Origin: Terriglobia bacterium
GTDB lineage: Bacteria; Acidobacteriota; Terriglobia; Versatilivoradales; Versatilivoraceae
Assembly (NCBI GenBank): GCA_951813285.1
Contig: OX638355.1
Span: forward strand, 1,149,136-1,213,135
Length of the DNA stretch: 64,000 bases
Direction: 5' to 3'
The first letter of the stretch is position 1. Each line of letters begins with the position of its first letter. A program made the translations under genes and the position numbers. The notes under the pieces were generated by a model. That model was not told the DNA's origin. It was given only the letters and a program-made list of their open reading frames with translations, and searched no databases. Below are positions 37,131 to 45,503 of this stretch, piece after piece.

Positions 37131-37256
37131 TTCAAATCCGACATCATGGAGAAAATAGGCTTGGTCTAGCAGGGACCGAGCTGGATTGAAGCCCTTGATT
37201 TTTTTAAGCCGTTATATTTCAGTAGCTTATGATGGAAATTAAAATATTGTTTCAGA

Positions 37257-37274
37257 ATGGCACCAAACCTGCTA
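37257..37274 (+). promoter_or_regulatory. Sigma-54-type -24/-12 promoter of receptor gene 3
   Basis: TGGCACCAAACCTGCTA, with GG at 37259-37260 and GC at 37271-37272, keeps the GG-N10-GC rule and two mismatches to TGGCACG-N4-TTGCW. It predicts a leader of about 240 nt. The rest of the 460-bp gap (37059-37522) is AT-rich and has no gene. Confidence 0.6.
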
Positions 37275-37522
37275 GCATATATTTGGAGCCAAGTCTACGC
37301 TAATGAAATGTAATGTTCTCCCTCTGGGAGGGTTGATTTTGGTCGCTTTCCGTGATTTGCAGCGTTTCGCGCTAGGAAATATGCCCGTGATTCGGTTGCT
37401 TTGACGTACATGCCATCGCGAATTCGGTAACGTCGGATCACCGTGGTAAGGAGTAGCCCAGGCAAACGCATTGGGTATTGAAAAAAGGGTCGTTAAGCGA
37501 TTTGTTTAATGGGAGGGTAGTT

Positions 37523-40500
37523 ATGAGCAAGCATGCTCGTGCACGTTTGACTGAGGACTGGTTGACTTGGTCTTTGGGGGTGGTTCTTGCGCTAGGCCTT
37601 CTGCTGATGCCGACCACATCCGAAGCCCAGGATTATGGCGGCTTTCGCGGCAGAGTGACAGATGCGACAGGCGCGGTGATGGTCGGTGTGAACATCTCAG
37701 CCACGGAAGAGGAAAAGGGTCTTCCCTATTCCGCCGTGACCAACGAGGTCGGCAACTTCGAGTTGCGGGGAATCATCCCGGGGACCTACACCATCGAGGC
37801 CGAGGTCACAGGATTCAAGAAGTATACCAACACTGGGGTGATCGTCTATTCGGCTCAGATTCGCCGCATCGATATCGCCATGGAGATCGGTGAACTGGCC
37901 GACGTCATTACCGTTACCGAGGAGGGAGCCCGCGTCGATACCGACACTCCCGCCATCAACTACAAGACACCCGACCGGGAAGTCTACGCTCGAAACGTTC
38001 AGGCCAGTATCATCTACACGGCCGGTCTGTCTCCCGGATCTTTGCAGCGTAACGAGATTCATGGAACCTATTCCAACAATACCGCCCCGACCCAGGATGG
38101 AATCCTCACCCATGCCTATGGTTTCTTCCGGGGAACTCAGGAGATGCTGCAAGAAGTCAATCAGGTCACCATGAACGCCCCCGCCGAGTATCAGCATGCC
38201 AACAATCTGATGGGCGTGGGCAAAGGCGGACAGAACGCCTTTCATGGTGAGATGATGGTGGAATTCAACCACCAATGGCTAAGGGCCGGAAACCGTGCGT
38301 TGGCTAGAAGGCCAAAGCCAGAAGCAGGCAGCGAGAGATATTCCTATGAGTTGAGCGGTCCGGTCTGGATCCCGAAGATCTATGACGGGCGCAACAAGAC
38401 CTTCTGGCACTTCCTCTATACGCCACGAGACGTCACCAGCATCGGGATCAATCCCAATCTCACCTATCCCACGGCGAGGATGAGGACAGGAGATCTGACC
38501 GAGTTCGTTCCCTTTACACCCGATGGTCAGATTACCAATCCCTATACCGGACAGCCCTTCGCCAACAATATTATTCCCCGCGCCATGTGGGATCAGCCGT
38601 TTGCCAACAATATCCTGGCCCTTCTTCCGGTTCCAGAGCGTCCTACTCTGGTCAACAACCACACTGGTATTAACGTTGGCAGCAATCCGAACAACTGGAC
38701 CCAGTTGCGCATCGACCATCAGATCACTGATGACAACACCATTACCTTCAACCACTTCCGATTCAATCAAGACACCAAGACTCAGAAGTGGGATCATGGT
38801 CCCTTCGATTGCGGTCGAAATCAACTGGCAGGAACCAGAGCTTACAGTGTCCAGGACAGCCATGTGTTCAGTCCGGCGGTCATCAACGAGTTCTCGCTCA
38901 GTTGGAACGAGCAGAGGAAGAGCGCCAAGAGCGGCTGTCCGGCCGCACAGTTGATCTCCCAGCTCGGACCCGTTGACTATGGAGACGGCCCTGGGGTCCT
39001 TAGCCGCGGAGGGCGCCAGCTAGCCAACACGGTGGGATCTCCTCGGCTGTTTGCTCGAAACATCGGCAGCGTGGGTGGTTCCGCCACTGGCGCCTTCAAT
39101 CCCAGGTTGGCCTTGTTCCTGGGCGGTGGCTTGGGAGGCGAGAGCACAAACGACGAGACCCGGAATCTTTACTTGAAGAACAACGTATCGGTAAATAAAG
39201 CCAATCATCTGGTCAAGATTGGCTTCTCCAACCTGTGGGGTCTGGAGGAGTCCATCAGGACCGCTGCCACTGAGTATGGCAATTGGGACTTCACCGGAAA
39301 CTTTACCGGGAGCGATTTTGGCGACATCTTGCTGGGGTTGCCCTACACGACATCCATTGGCACCTCTCGAGGGTACTACCAGCCTCGCTCAAACCAGTTC
39401 GGCATTTTCCTGCAGGATGATTGGAAAGTGACGCCGGAATTGACCCTGAACCTGGGCATTCGCTTCCAGCATTACAGCACGGCCAGGGACTTGCAGAACA
39501 AGTGGTATAATTTCGACCTGGCCACTCTGAGTGTGGTGATCCCCGATCAATCGGCGAATCTGGTGGTGCCGGGTTATCCCGTCGATCAGATTCCGGTGCT
39601 CACCGCCAGTGACGCTGGATATCCCAAGAACCTGTTTGATTTCAAGACTGTATTGGTCCAGCCTCGTCTCGGTTTCGCTTATCGGCTGAACGACCGGACT
39701 GTCCTCCGTGGCGGCTTTGGCGTCTATCATGTGCCTTTGACGCCGCCGGATGACACCGATCAGGCCTTGGCGGGATTTAATGACGGTCCGTTTCAGCTCA
39801 ATGAGTCGTTTGGCCCCAATGAGATCATCAACGGGGTACCGCAGTTGACGGCTCTCAAGCCGTTACCTGCTCCTGGTACCGGTGCAATTCCGCTGCAAAA
39901 TGTCAATATGATTCAGCTCCCGACCCGTAAGAACAGGTGGCCCGTCGACATGCAGTGGAACCTCACCATGGAACGGGAAATGGGGAGTGGCTTGGTGGGC
40001 CGGACTTCCTATGTGGCCACCAAGGGAACCCACTGGCCTTACAACGTAAACCTTCAGATCCCGCCAGCCAGCACAACTCCGTTCTCGGCAGACCGTAGGC
40101 CCTATGGGGCTGCCCCCTTCCAGTCGATTGATGACTACCGGTTGGGTGGCAACCAGACCTACCATGCCTTTGAGGCCGAGGTGACCCGTCAGTTCTCTTC
40201 CGGCCTGTATGTGCGCTCCTGGTATGAGTACCGAACGGTACTCAACGATGTCCAGGGTGGCCTCTTCGGTTGGGTCGGTCCCGGCGGATTCGCCACGGAA
40301 GATCCCTTCGATCGATCCAGAGATAAGGGACGCACCAACGGCATCTCCATTCATGCCGTCCGCGCCTTGGGCGTGTATGATCTGCCCTTGGGGAGGGGCC
40401 AGAAATTCCTGGCCAACGCCTCGGGGGTGATCCAGCAATTGGTGGGCAATTGGGTCATAGCTCCTGAATACACTCTCCGGGCCAAGGCTTCTCACACCCC

Positions 40501-40909
40501 CACCTACACTGGTGCCGACCCTGCCAACGTCGGGCGGTCTGGCGGCAGGGCCAGCATCGAGGCCGGTTGCGAGCCCAACGGCTTCGGTTCCAACACCGAA
40601 GCTCCCGGGATTATCTGGAACCGCGGTTGCTTCAGCAGGCCTGCCGACGGCACTTACGGATCGGCCGCACGGGGAGTGCTCTACTTGGCTAGATCCCCGA
40701 ATTTCAGCATCAACGTGTTCAAGACCTTTCCGCTCACGAAATATGAGAATGGACCCTATTTCAAGCTGGAAGCCTACATATCGAATCCGTTGAACCACAC
40801 CAACCCCTCCGGGCCTGGTTCTATCAATATCGCCAACCCGAATTTTGGGTTGTATCGGGCTACCAGTCATACCCGCAACATTGCCTTCCGCTTGAGGCTG
40901 GGCCTCTAG
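37523..40909 (+). CDS. Oar-type TonB-dependent receptor-like outer-membrane protein 3
   Basis: About 1,128 aa. The ATG at 37523 is chosen because GGGAGGG lies upstream; an in-frame TTG at 37478 would add 15 residues before the signal peptide. Signal peptide ~1-36 (SLGVVLALGLLLMPTTSEAQ), carboxypeptidase-regulatory-like domain ~38-120 (GFRGRVTDATGAVMVGVNIS, LRGIIPGTYTIEAEV), plug-like region with NNTAPTQDGILTHAYG, and a large beta-barrel ending in FRLRLGL. It has the same architecture as receptors 1 and 2 but is clearly more divergent. It ends at a strong terminator. The substrate is unknown. Confidence 0.88.
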   Translation: MSKHARARLTEDWLTWSLGVVLALGLLLMPTTSEAQDYGGFRGRVTDATGAVMVGVNISATEEEKGLPYSAVTNEVGNFELRGIIPGTYTIEAEVTGFKKYTNTGVIVYSAQIRRIDIAMEIGELADVITVTEEGARVDTDTPAINYKTPDREVYARNVQASIIYTAGLSPGSLQRNEIHGTYSNNTAPTQDGILTHAYGFFRGTQEMLQEVNQVTMNAPAEYQHANNLMGVGKGGQNAFHGEMMVEFNHQWLRAGNRALARRPKPEAGSERYSYELSGPVWIPKIYDGRNKTFWHFLYTPRDVTSIGINPNLTYPTARMRTGDLTEFVPFTPDGQITNPYTGQPFANNIIPRAMWDQPFANNILALLPVPERPTLVNNHTGINVGSNPNNWTQLRIDHQITDDNTITFNHFRFNQDTKTQKWDHGPFDCGRNQLAGTRAYSVQDSHVFSPAVINEFSLSWNEQRKSAKSGCPAAQLISQLGPVDYGDGPGVLSRGGRQLANTVGSPRLFARNIGSVGGSATGAFNPRLALFLGGGLGGESTNDETRNLYLKNNVSVNKANHLVKIGFSNLWGLEESIRTAATEYGNWDFTGNFTGSDFGDILLGLPYTTSIGTSRGYYQPRSNQFGIFLQDDWKVTPELTLNLGIRFQHYSTARDLQNKWYNFDLATLSVVIPDQSANLVVPGYPVDQIPVLTASDAGYPKNLFDFKTVLVQPRLGFAYRLNDRTVLRGGFGVYHVPLTPPDDTDQALAGFNDGPFQLNESFGPNEIINGVPQLTALKPLPAPGTGAIPLQNVNMIQLPTRKNRWPVDMQWNLTMEREMGSGLVGRTSYVATKGTHWPYNVNLQIPPASTTPFSADRRPYGAAPFQSIDDYRLGGNQTYHAFEAEVTRQFSSGLYVRSWYEYRTVLNDVQGGLFGWVGPGGFATEDPFDRSRDKGRTNGISIHAVRALGVYDLPLGRGQKFLANASGVIQQLVGNWVIAPEYTLRAKASHTPTYTGADPANVGRSGGRASIEAGCEPNGFGSNTEAPGIIWNRGCFSRPADGTYGSAARGVLYLARSPNFSINVFKTFPLTKYENGPYFKLEAYISNPLNHTNPSGPGSINIANPNFGLYRATSHTRNIAFRLRLGL

Positions 40910-40927
40910 GTTTTCCAGTTGGCCGTT

Positions 40928-40965
40928 ACCAGGCAGCCGAAACCTCGGCTGCCTGGTTTTTTTTT
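40928..40965 (+). terminator. Rho-independent terminator after receptor gene 3
   Basis: 13-bp stem ACCAGGCAGCCGA / TCGGCTGCCTGGT around an AACC loop, followed by nine T. Confidence 0.95.
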
Positions 40966-41078
40966 GGCCGGAGATCGGCTGCGGACCCTTCCGGTGAAGC
41001 CCTGCCTCTGTTGTGCTTATCTGGCGGACGCTTTAAAATCAATGGGTGTTTCAAGCCACGAGGTCTATGGGGAGTTCC

Positions 41079-42899
41079 ATGTCTGGTTTGATTTCCAAGC
41101 TGCCTTTGGCTCTGCTGGCCCTGCTGGCCCTGCTGGTCTTCAGCGGTCCTGCCCAGGGGGTGTCAGAGCCCGCCGCAGACCGAGAGGCCCTGCACACCAT
41201 CAGTGCGGGTCTTGGGGAAGAGATCCGAGACGATCCGTCTCGAGACGGATGGGAGACCGAGGCCTTCGTACTGAATGCCGAAAAACAGCTCGGCAGGCTG
41301 GAAGAGATCCTCCTTCACCCTGAAAAGATTGTCCCGGCCCAGGTCGAAGAGCTGGTTACCGAGCAATTTAGTTGTGACCCGCTGGTACCGCAAAATCTTC
41401 GTGCTGTCTTTAGCGACCGGGCCGTTACCGTCTTCCGCGCGGACCTCCTGCCTTCCGACCCCAGGTCGGGTGGGCCTGTGCGGCAGTTGGCAATAGGCCT
41501 GAAGGATCTGGTGTCGCAGTTCCAGGCAGCAGAGGGGCAATCTTGGGCCGAGTTCAAGCTCTTCAGGATAAAAAGAGTTGGTGGCACCGTGCACACTCGG
41601 CAATACCTGGAGTTGGCTGGGCAGACGAGAGCAGGTCGACTGGTGCAGAATGCCGTCTGGACCATCCGCTGGGTCCAGCCATCGGACGGTGAGCTGCCAA
41701 GGATCGAACACATTCAGGTGGATGAATACGAGAGAGTTCTGGCTCACTCAGCCGAGGCGACCTTGTTTGCCGACTGCACTTACTCAGTGCTCGGCCACAA
41801 TCGTTGCTTCGGCCAGCAGTTGATGCATGGAACCAATCATTGGCTTCGCCGAATCCAGACTGCTCTGGGGAGTGATCTATACGGGCACCAGGGTTTGGCT
41901 GTTGGGGATGTCAACGGGGATGGATTGGAGGATGTGTACCTGTGCCAGCCCGGCGGGCTTCCCAACCGGTTGTTTGTTCAGAATCCGGACGGCACGGCCA
42001 GTGACGCCTCCCAGTCCGCTGGCGTCGACTTCTTGGATCTGAGTCACGGGGCTCTCTTGATCGATATTGACAATGACGGAGATCAGGACTTGGTCCTGAG
42101 TCTGGCGCAAGAGGTCCTCTTGATGGCCAATGACGGAGGGGGACGCTTCACCGAGCGGCTCAGGATGAGCCTCAGGGGGGTTCCTACCAGCTTGGCGGCC
42201 GCCGACTACGACCTGGATGGAGACCTCGACATCTACGTCTGCGTTTACTTTGCCGGTGGTTCCAACAAGACCCTGACCGGCATTGGCACGCCAGTGCCCT
42301 ATCACGATGCCAATAACGGTGGGGCAAACGCCCTGCTGCGGAACCAGGGTGACTGGCAGTTCAAGGATGTGACCGGTGAGGTTGGGCTGGGTCAGAACAA
42401 CACTCGGTTTAGTTTTGCTGCCTCCTGGGAGGATTACGATAACGACAATGATCTCGACCTTTACGTCGCCAACGATTACGGTCGCAACAATCTCTATCGT
42501 AATGACAGGGGAAACTTCGTGGATGTCGCTGCTGAAGCAGGAGTGGAGGATATCGGTGCGGGCATGGGGGTCACTTGGGGAGACTACAACCGTGACGGGC
42601 TGATGGACCTTTACGTCGCCAACATGTTTTCGTCTGCCGGCAATCGTATCAGCCGGCAGCAGCGGTTCCAAGCCCAGGCCTCGGGGAGCACTAAAGCACA
42701 CTTTCAGCGGCATGCTCGCGGCAACTCGCTGTTTGAGAACACAGGCGACGGAGGGTTTCGTGACGTGAGCCTCGATGCCGGGGTCACCATGGGCCGCTGG
42801 GCTTGGGCTTCCCGGTTCCTGGACATCAATAACGACGGCTGGGAAGACCTGTTGGTAGCCAACGGGTACGTCAGCAATCAGAAGATTGACGATTTGTGA
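41079..42899 (+). CDS. CRTAC1-like protein, N-terminal part of a longer frame, ending at an in-frame UGA
   Basis: 606 codons from an ATG with GGGGAG 5 nt upstream. Signal peptide LPLALLALLALLVFSGPAQG, a ~230-residue lead domain, then VCBS/FG-GAP calcium loops (DVNGDGLED, DIDNDGDQD, DYDLDGDLD, DYDNDNDLD, DYNRDGLMD, DINNDGWED). The frame stops at UGA 42897-42899 directly after NGYVSNQKIDDL. The same frame continues without any other stop for 740 codons, starting SFFWRQVVSRSPTE and completing the CRTAC1 fold. The protein up to the UGA therefore lacks the last propeller part and the ASPIC domain. See the UGA entry for interpretation. Confidence 0.8.
   Translation: MSGLISKLPLALLALLALLVFSGPAQGVSEPAADREALHTISAGLGEEIRDDPSRDGWETEAFVLNAEKQLGRLEEILLHPEKIVPAQVEELVTEQFSCDPLVPQNLRAVFSDRAVTVFRADLLPSDPRSGGPVRQLAIGLKDLVSQFQAAEGQSWAEFKLFRIKRVGGTVHTRQYLELAGQTRAGRLVQNAVWTIRWVQPSDGELPRIEHIQVDEYERVLAHSAEATLFADCTYSVLGHNRCFGQQLMHGTNHWLRRIQTALGSDLYGHQGLAVGDVNGDGLEDVYLCQPGGLPNRLFVQNPDGTASDASQSAGVDFLDLSHGALLIDIDNDGDQDLVLSLAQEVLLMANDGGGRFTERLRMSLRGVPTSLAAADYDLDGDLDIYVCVYFAGGSNKTLTGIGTPVPYHDANNGGANALLRNQGDWQFKDVTGEVGLGQNNTRFSFAASWEDYDNDNDLDLYVANDYGRNNLYRNDRGNFVDVAAEAGVEDIGAGMGVTWGDYNRDGLMDLYVANMFSSAGNRISRQQRFQAQASGSTKAHFQRHARGNSLFENTGDGGFRDVSLDAGVTMGRWAWASRFLDINNDGWEDLLVANGYVSNQKIDDL
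42897..42899 (+). other. In-frame UGA codon inside a continuous CRTAC1-thioredoxin-TPR frame
   Basis: GAT TTG TGA AGT TTT TTT TGG CGG: the frame before and after the UGA is the same (42899 to 42921 is exactly seven codons), so this is not a frameshift. The seven codons after it (SFFWRQV) continue the domain. A small stem-loop, 42918-42923 pairing with 42931-42937 around UCGCGGU, begins 18 nt after the UGA, within the usual distance of a bacterial SECIS. Its loop has G at position 3 rather than 1-2. Either selenocysteine, a recent nonsense mutation or a sequence error. Confidence 0.9.
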
Positions 42900-42920
42900 A
42901 GTTTTTTTTGGCGGCAGGTC

Positions 42921-45122
42921 GTGTCGCGGTCACCGACGGAGACGGCTGGAGCAGCAAGCGCTCAGGACTACCTGTTTTCATTCAGAACCCTGGAACACAT
43001 GATCCTTGAAGGGGGTTCCTTTAGCGGTAGAGAGCGGAATTGTGCCTTCTTGAATACGAAGGGCGGCCGGTTCGGTAATATCTCGGGTGTTTCCGGCCTG
43101 GACTTTGCCGACGATGGACGGGGCATGGCCACCGTGGATTGGGACCACGACGGTGACTTGGACGTCTGGCTAGCCAACCGCACGGGACCTCAAGTACGCT
43201 TCATGCGGAACGACACCGCCACCCGTTCCCACTTTCTCGCGGTCCAACTGGTGGGACGGACGTCGAATCGAGATGGAATAGGCGCTCGGCTTGAACTGGT
43301 GCTGAGAGATCAGCCTGGACGGAAGATCATTCAAAGCCTGAGGGCCGGAGAAGGCTATCTTTCGCAATCCAGCAAGTGGGTCCATTTTGGGCTGGGTGCA
43401 TCGACAAGAATCGATCGTTTGACCGTGCGATGGCCTGGCGGGCAAGCAGAAACATTCACCGGCCTCCAAGCCGATGCCCGCTACCGGCTTATCCAGGGCA
43501 GTGGAGAAGCTGAGGTTTGGATACCGCCCAATCGGTCGGTTGCCTTGACGCCACAAAAGATCGAGACTGCGGACAACCGCTCCCGATCGACTCATGTTCG
43601 CCTCAGCAGTCGGGTGCCCCTGGGCCCAATGACTTTTCAGGACTTTGACGGCCGCTCGCGATCCATCCAGGAGTTTAGTGGCAAGCCGGTACTCCTCAAC
43701 CTCTGGGCGAGTTGGTGTCCTCCCTGTATCAAGGAACTCGGTGACTTTGCCGGCCGGGCACAGACTCTCCGTGAGAATGAGCTGGAGATCGTCGCTCTGA
43801 GCGTGGATGGTCTGGATGACCAGCCCGGTAAGCCGCGAGAAGTGTTGAATAATCTCAAGTTTTCCTTTGCTTCCGGCTTGGCCCAGCCTCCATTGCTCCA
43901 CCAACTGGAGATGATTCGTAACCAGCTCTTTGACTGGCGCCGTCCCTTTGCGGTTCCAACCAGTTTTCTGATCGATGCCGATGGCTGGATCGCTGCGATC
44001 TACATGAGTCCGGTCGAGGTTGATCGTATCTTGACCGACTTGAAGTGGATGAATTCCCCCCGAACCCGCGCACAGGAAAAATCGTTGCCATTCGAAGGAC
44101 GCTGGCTGTCACCCATCAGTCAAATATCGAGAGGCCAGTGGAACCAGGAACTGGCTGGTGCTTATTCCAATTCGGCCCTGGACTTATACAGGGCCGGCCG
44201 GTTAAAGGAGGCGGAGGCAGAGTACCGGCGAGCCTTGCGCTTGAACCCGAATGACGCAACCATCCACAATAACTTGGGTGTCTTTCTCGCCAGCCGGGGC
44301 CGCGCGCGCGAGGCGATTGCCGAATATCGAGAAGTGCTTCGCATTGACCCCGAGTCGATCAAGGCCCATAGCAACCTGGGTCACATCTACCTGGGTCAGA
44401 GCAACTTGGAGGGGGCAGAGCGCATGTTCCGGAAGGCTCTGGAGCTCAACCAGGTTCGGGGCCACAAGCAAGGCATGGCCGCCAACTACGGTATCCTGGG
44501 CAACGTCTACTATACCCAGGGTGATCTGGACCAGGCGGAGAGAGTGTACCGAAAAGCCTTGGCACTCAACCAGGAATTGGGCCGCAAGGAGAGCATAGCG
44601 GCCAATTACGGGAATTTGGGTAATGTTTACTCCTTGCGCGGCAATCTTGACCAAGCCGAGGCCATGCACAAGCAAGCCTTAGCGCTCCATCAGGCCTTAA
44701 ACCAAAAGCAAGGGACAGCCGCCGATTATGTAAACCTGGGGAACGTCTACTCTCGACGCGGAAACCTTGACCAAGCCGAGGCCATGCACAAGCGGGCTCT
44801 TGCAATCAATGAAGAGCTGGGTCGGCAGGAGGGCATTGCCCGGAGCTACGGGAACTTGGGCGAAGTTTACTACGCACGCGGCGATCTGAAACAGGCGGAG
44901 GCCATGTACAAGCGGGCCCTGGAACTCAACCGGGCGTTAGGCTATAAGGAGGGCATGGCCACCGACTACGGCAGCTTGGGTCAAATGTATTCGCAGGGCG
45001 GGGAACTGAGCAAGGCGGAGGAGATGTGGACCGCCGCCCTGGCCCTTTTTGAAGATATCGGCGCCAAGCTGAAAGCCGAACAGATCCGTCGATGGCTGGA
45101 GGACATAAGGGGAGGGCGGTAG
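42921..45122 (+). CDS. C-terminal continuation: CRTAC1/ASPIC end, TlpA-like thioredoxin domain and TPRs
   Basis: 733 codons in the same frame as 41079-42899. The start at GTG 42921 is only formal: it has no ribosome binding site, falls inside a domain and lacks a signal peptide, so independent translation is unlikely. In order: the rest of the propeller (DWDHDGDLD), the ASPIC/UnbV domain (NRDGIGARLEL, SKWVHFGLG), a TlpA/AhpC-type thioredoxin domain at ~205-375 with WCPPC (C266 and C269 in this numbering), and about eight TPRs, the later ones of kinesin-light-chain type (NYGNLGNVYSLRGNLDQAEA). The whole fused protein would be ~1,347 aa and exported, combining disulfide chemistry with protein binding. 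Confidence 0.8.
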   Translation: MSRSPTETAGAASAQDYLFSFRTLEHMILEGGSFSGRERNCAFLNTKGGRFGNISGVSGLDFADDGRGMATVDWDHDGDLDVWLANRTGPQVRFMRNDTATRSHFLAVQLVGRTSNRDGIGARLELVLRDQPGRKIIQSLRAGEGYLSQSSKWVHFGLGASTRIDRLTVRWPGGQAETFTGLQADARYRLIQGSGEAEVWIPPNRSVALTPQKIETADNRSRSTHVRLSSRVPLGPMTFQDFDGRSRSIQEFSGKPVLLNLWASWCPPCIKELGDFAGRAQTLRENELEIVALSVDGLDDQPGKPREVLNNLKFSFASGLAQPPLLHQLEMIRNQLFDWRRPFAVPTSFLIDADGWIAAIYMSPVEVDRILTDLKWMNSPRTRAQEKSLPFEGRWLSPISQISRGQWNQELAGAYSNSALDLYRAGRLKEAEAEYRRALRLNPNDATIHNNLGVFLASRGRAREAIAEYREVLRIDPESIKAHSNLGHIYLGQSNLEGAERMFRKALELNQVRGHKQGMAANYGILGNVYYTQGDLDQAERVYRKALALNQELGRKESIAANYGNLGNVYSLRGNLDQAEAMHKQALALHQALNQKQGTAADYVNLGNVYSRRGNLDQAEAMHKRALAINEELGRQEGIARSYGNLGEVYYARGDLKQAEAMYKRALELNRALGYKEGMATDYGSLGQMYSQGGELSKAEEMWTAALALFEDIGAKLKAEQIRRWLEDIRGGR

Positions 45123-45302
45123 TCTTTCCGGCAAGCGATTCGGATCAAACCCGACTTAGTTGTTGCCTGCTCTTACATCGGGGTAACCTATTTGCGGTTG
45201 GACCGCACCTCTGAAGCCCTCCAAGCATTCGAAATATCGAATCGGTTGAAAGAAGAGGCGGTCGTGTCTTCACCCTGGTCGCCACAGCCGGGGACTTTTT
45301 AG
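45123..45302 (+). pseudogene. Vestigial TPR sequence after the stop codon
   Basis: Directly after the UAG at 45120-45122, the same frame reads QAIRIKPDLVVACSYIGVTY then LRLDRTSEALQAFE for 59 codons, to UAG 45300. This is a canonical TPR of a different subtype from the kinesin-light-chain repeats before the stop. Probably left over from a rearrangement; it has no start of its own. Confidence 0.5.
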
Positions 45303-45503
45303 CCTTGGTTTTCGAGCTTTGGTCCTGTCCGGACGAAGGCTCCGCCGTTGATACCCACGGAAGCGTAGCGATCGAGGAGAGACTTTATGTTGGCTCGACC
45401 GATCTTCCGAGACCGCAAGTCCTTTCGCCGACTGGCGCCCTGTTTGGTATACTTTGAAACAGTCTGTCCTTCAATGGGATCTGTTTTGGGTTGGAGAATT
45501 TCC

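Noticed and set aside
37478-37522. TTG start for receptor 3
   Set aside because: The ATG at 37523 has a GGGAGGG site and directly begins the signal-peptide region; the TTG has no site.
42897-42921. Frameshift at the T8 run as the cause of the split CRTAC1 gene
   Set aside because: Upstream and downstream coding frames are identical and separated only by the UGA codon, so no net insertion or deletion is involved.
42921-42923. GTG as an independent start of a thioredoxin-TPR protein
   Set aside because: No ribosome binding site, falls within the propeller domain and gives no signal peptide although all other parts suggest export.
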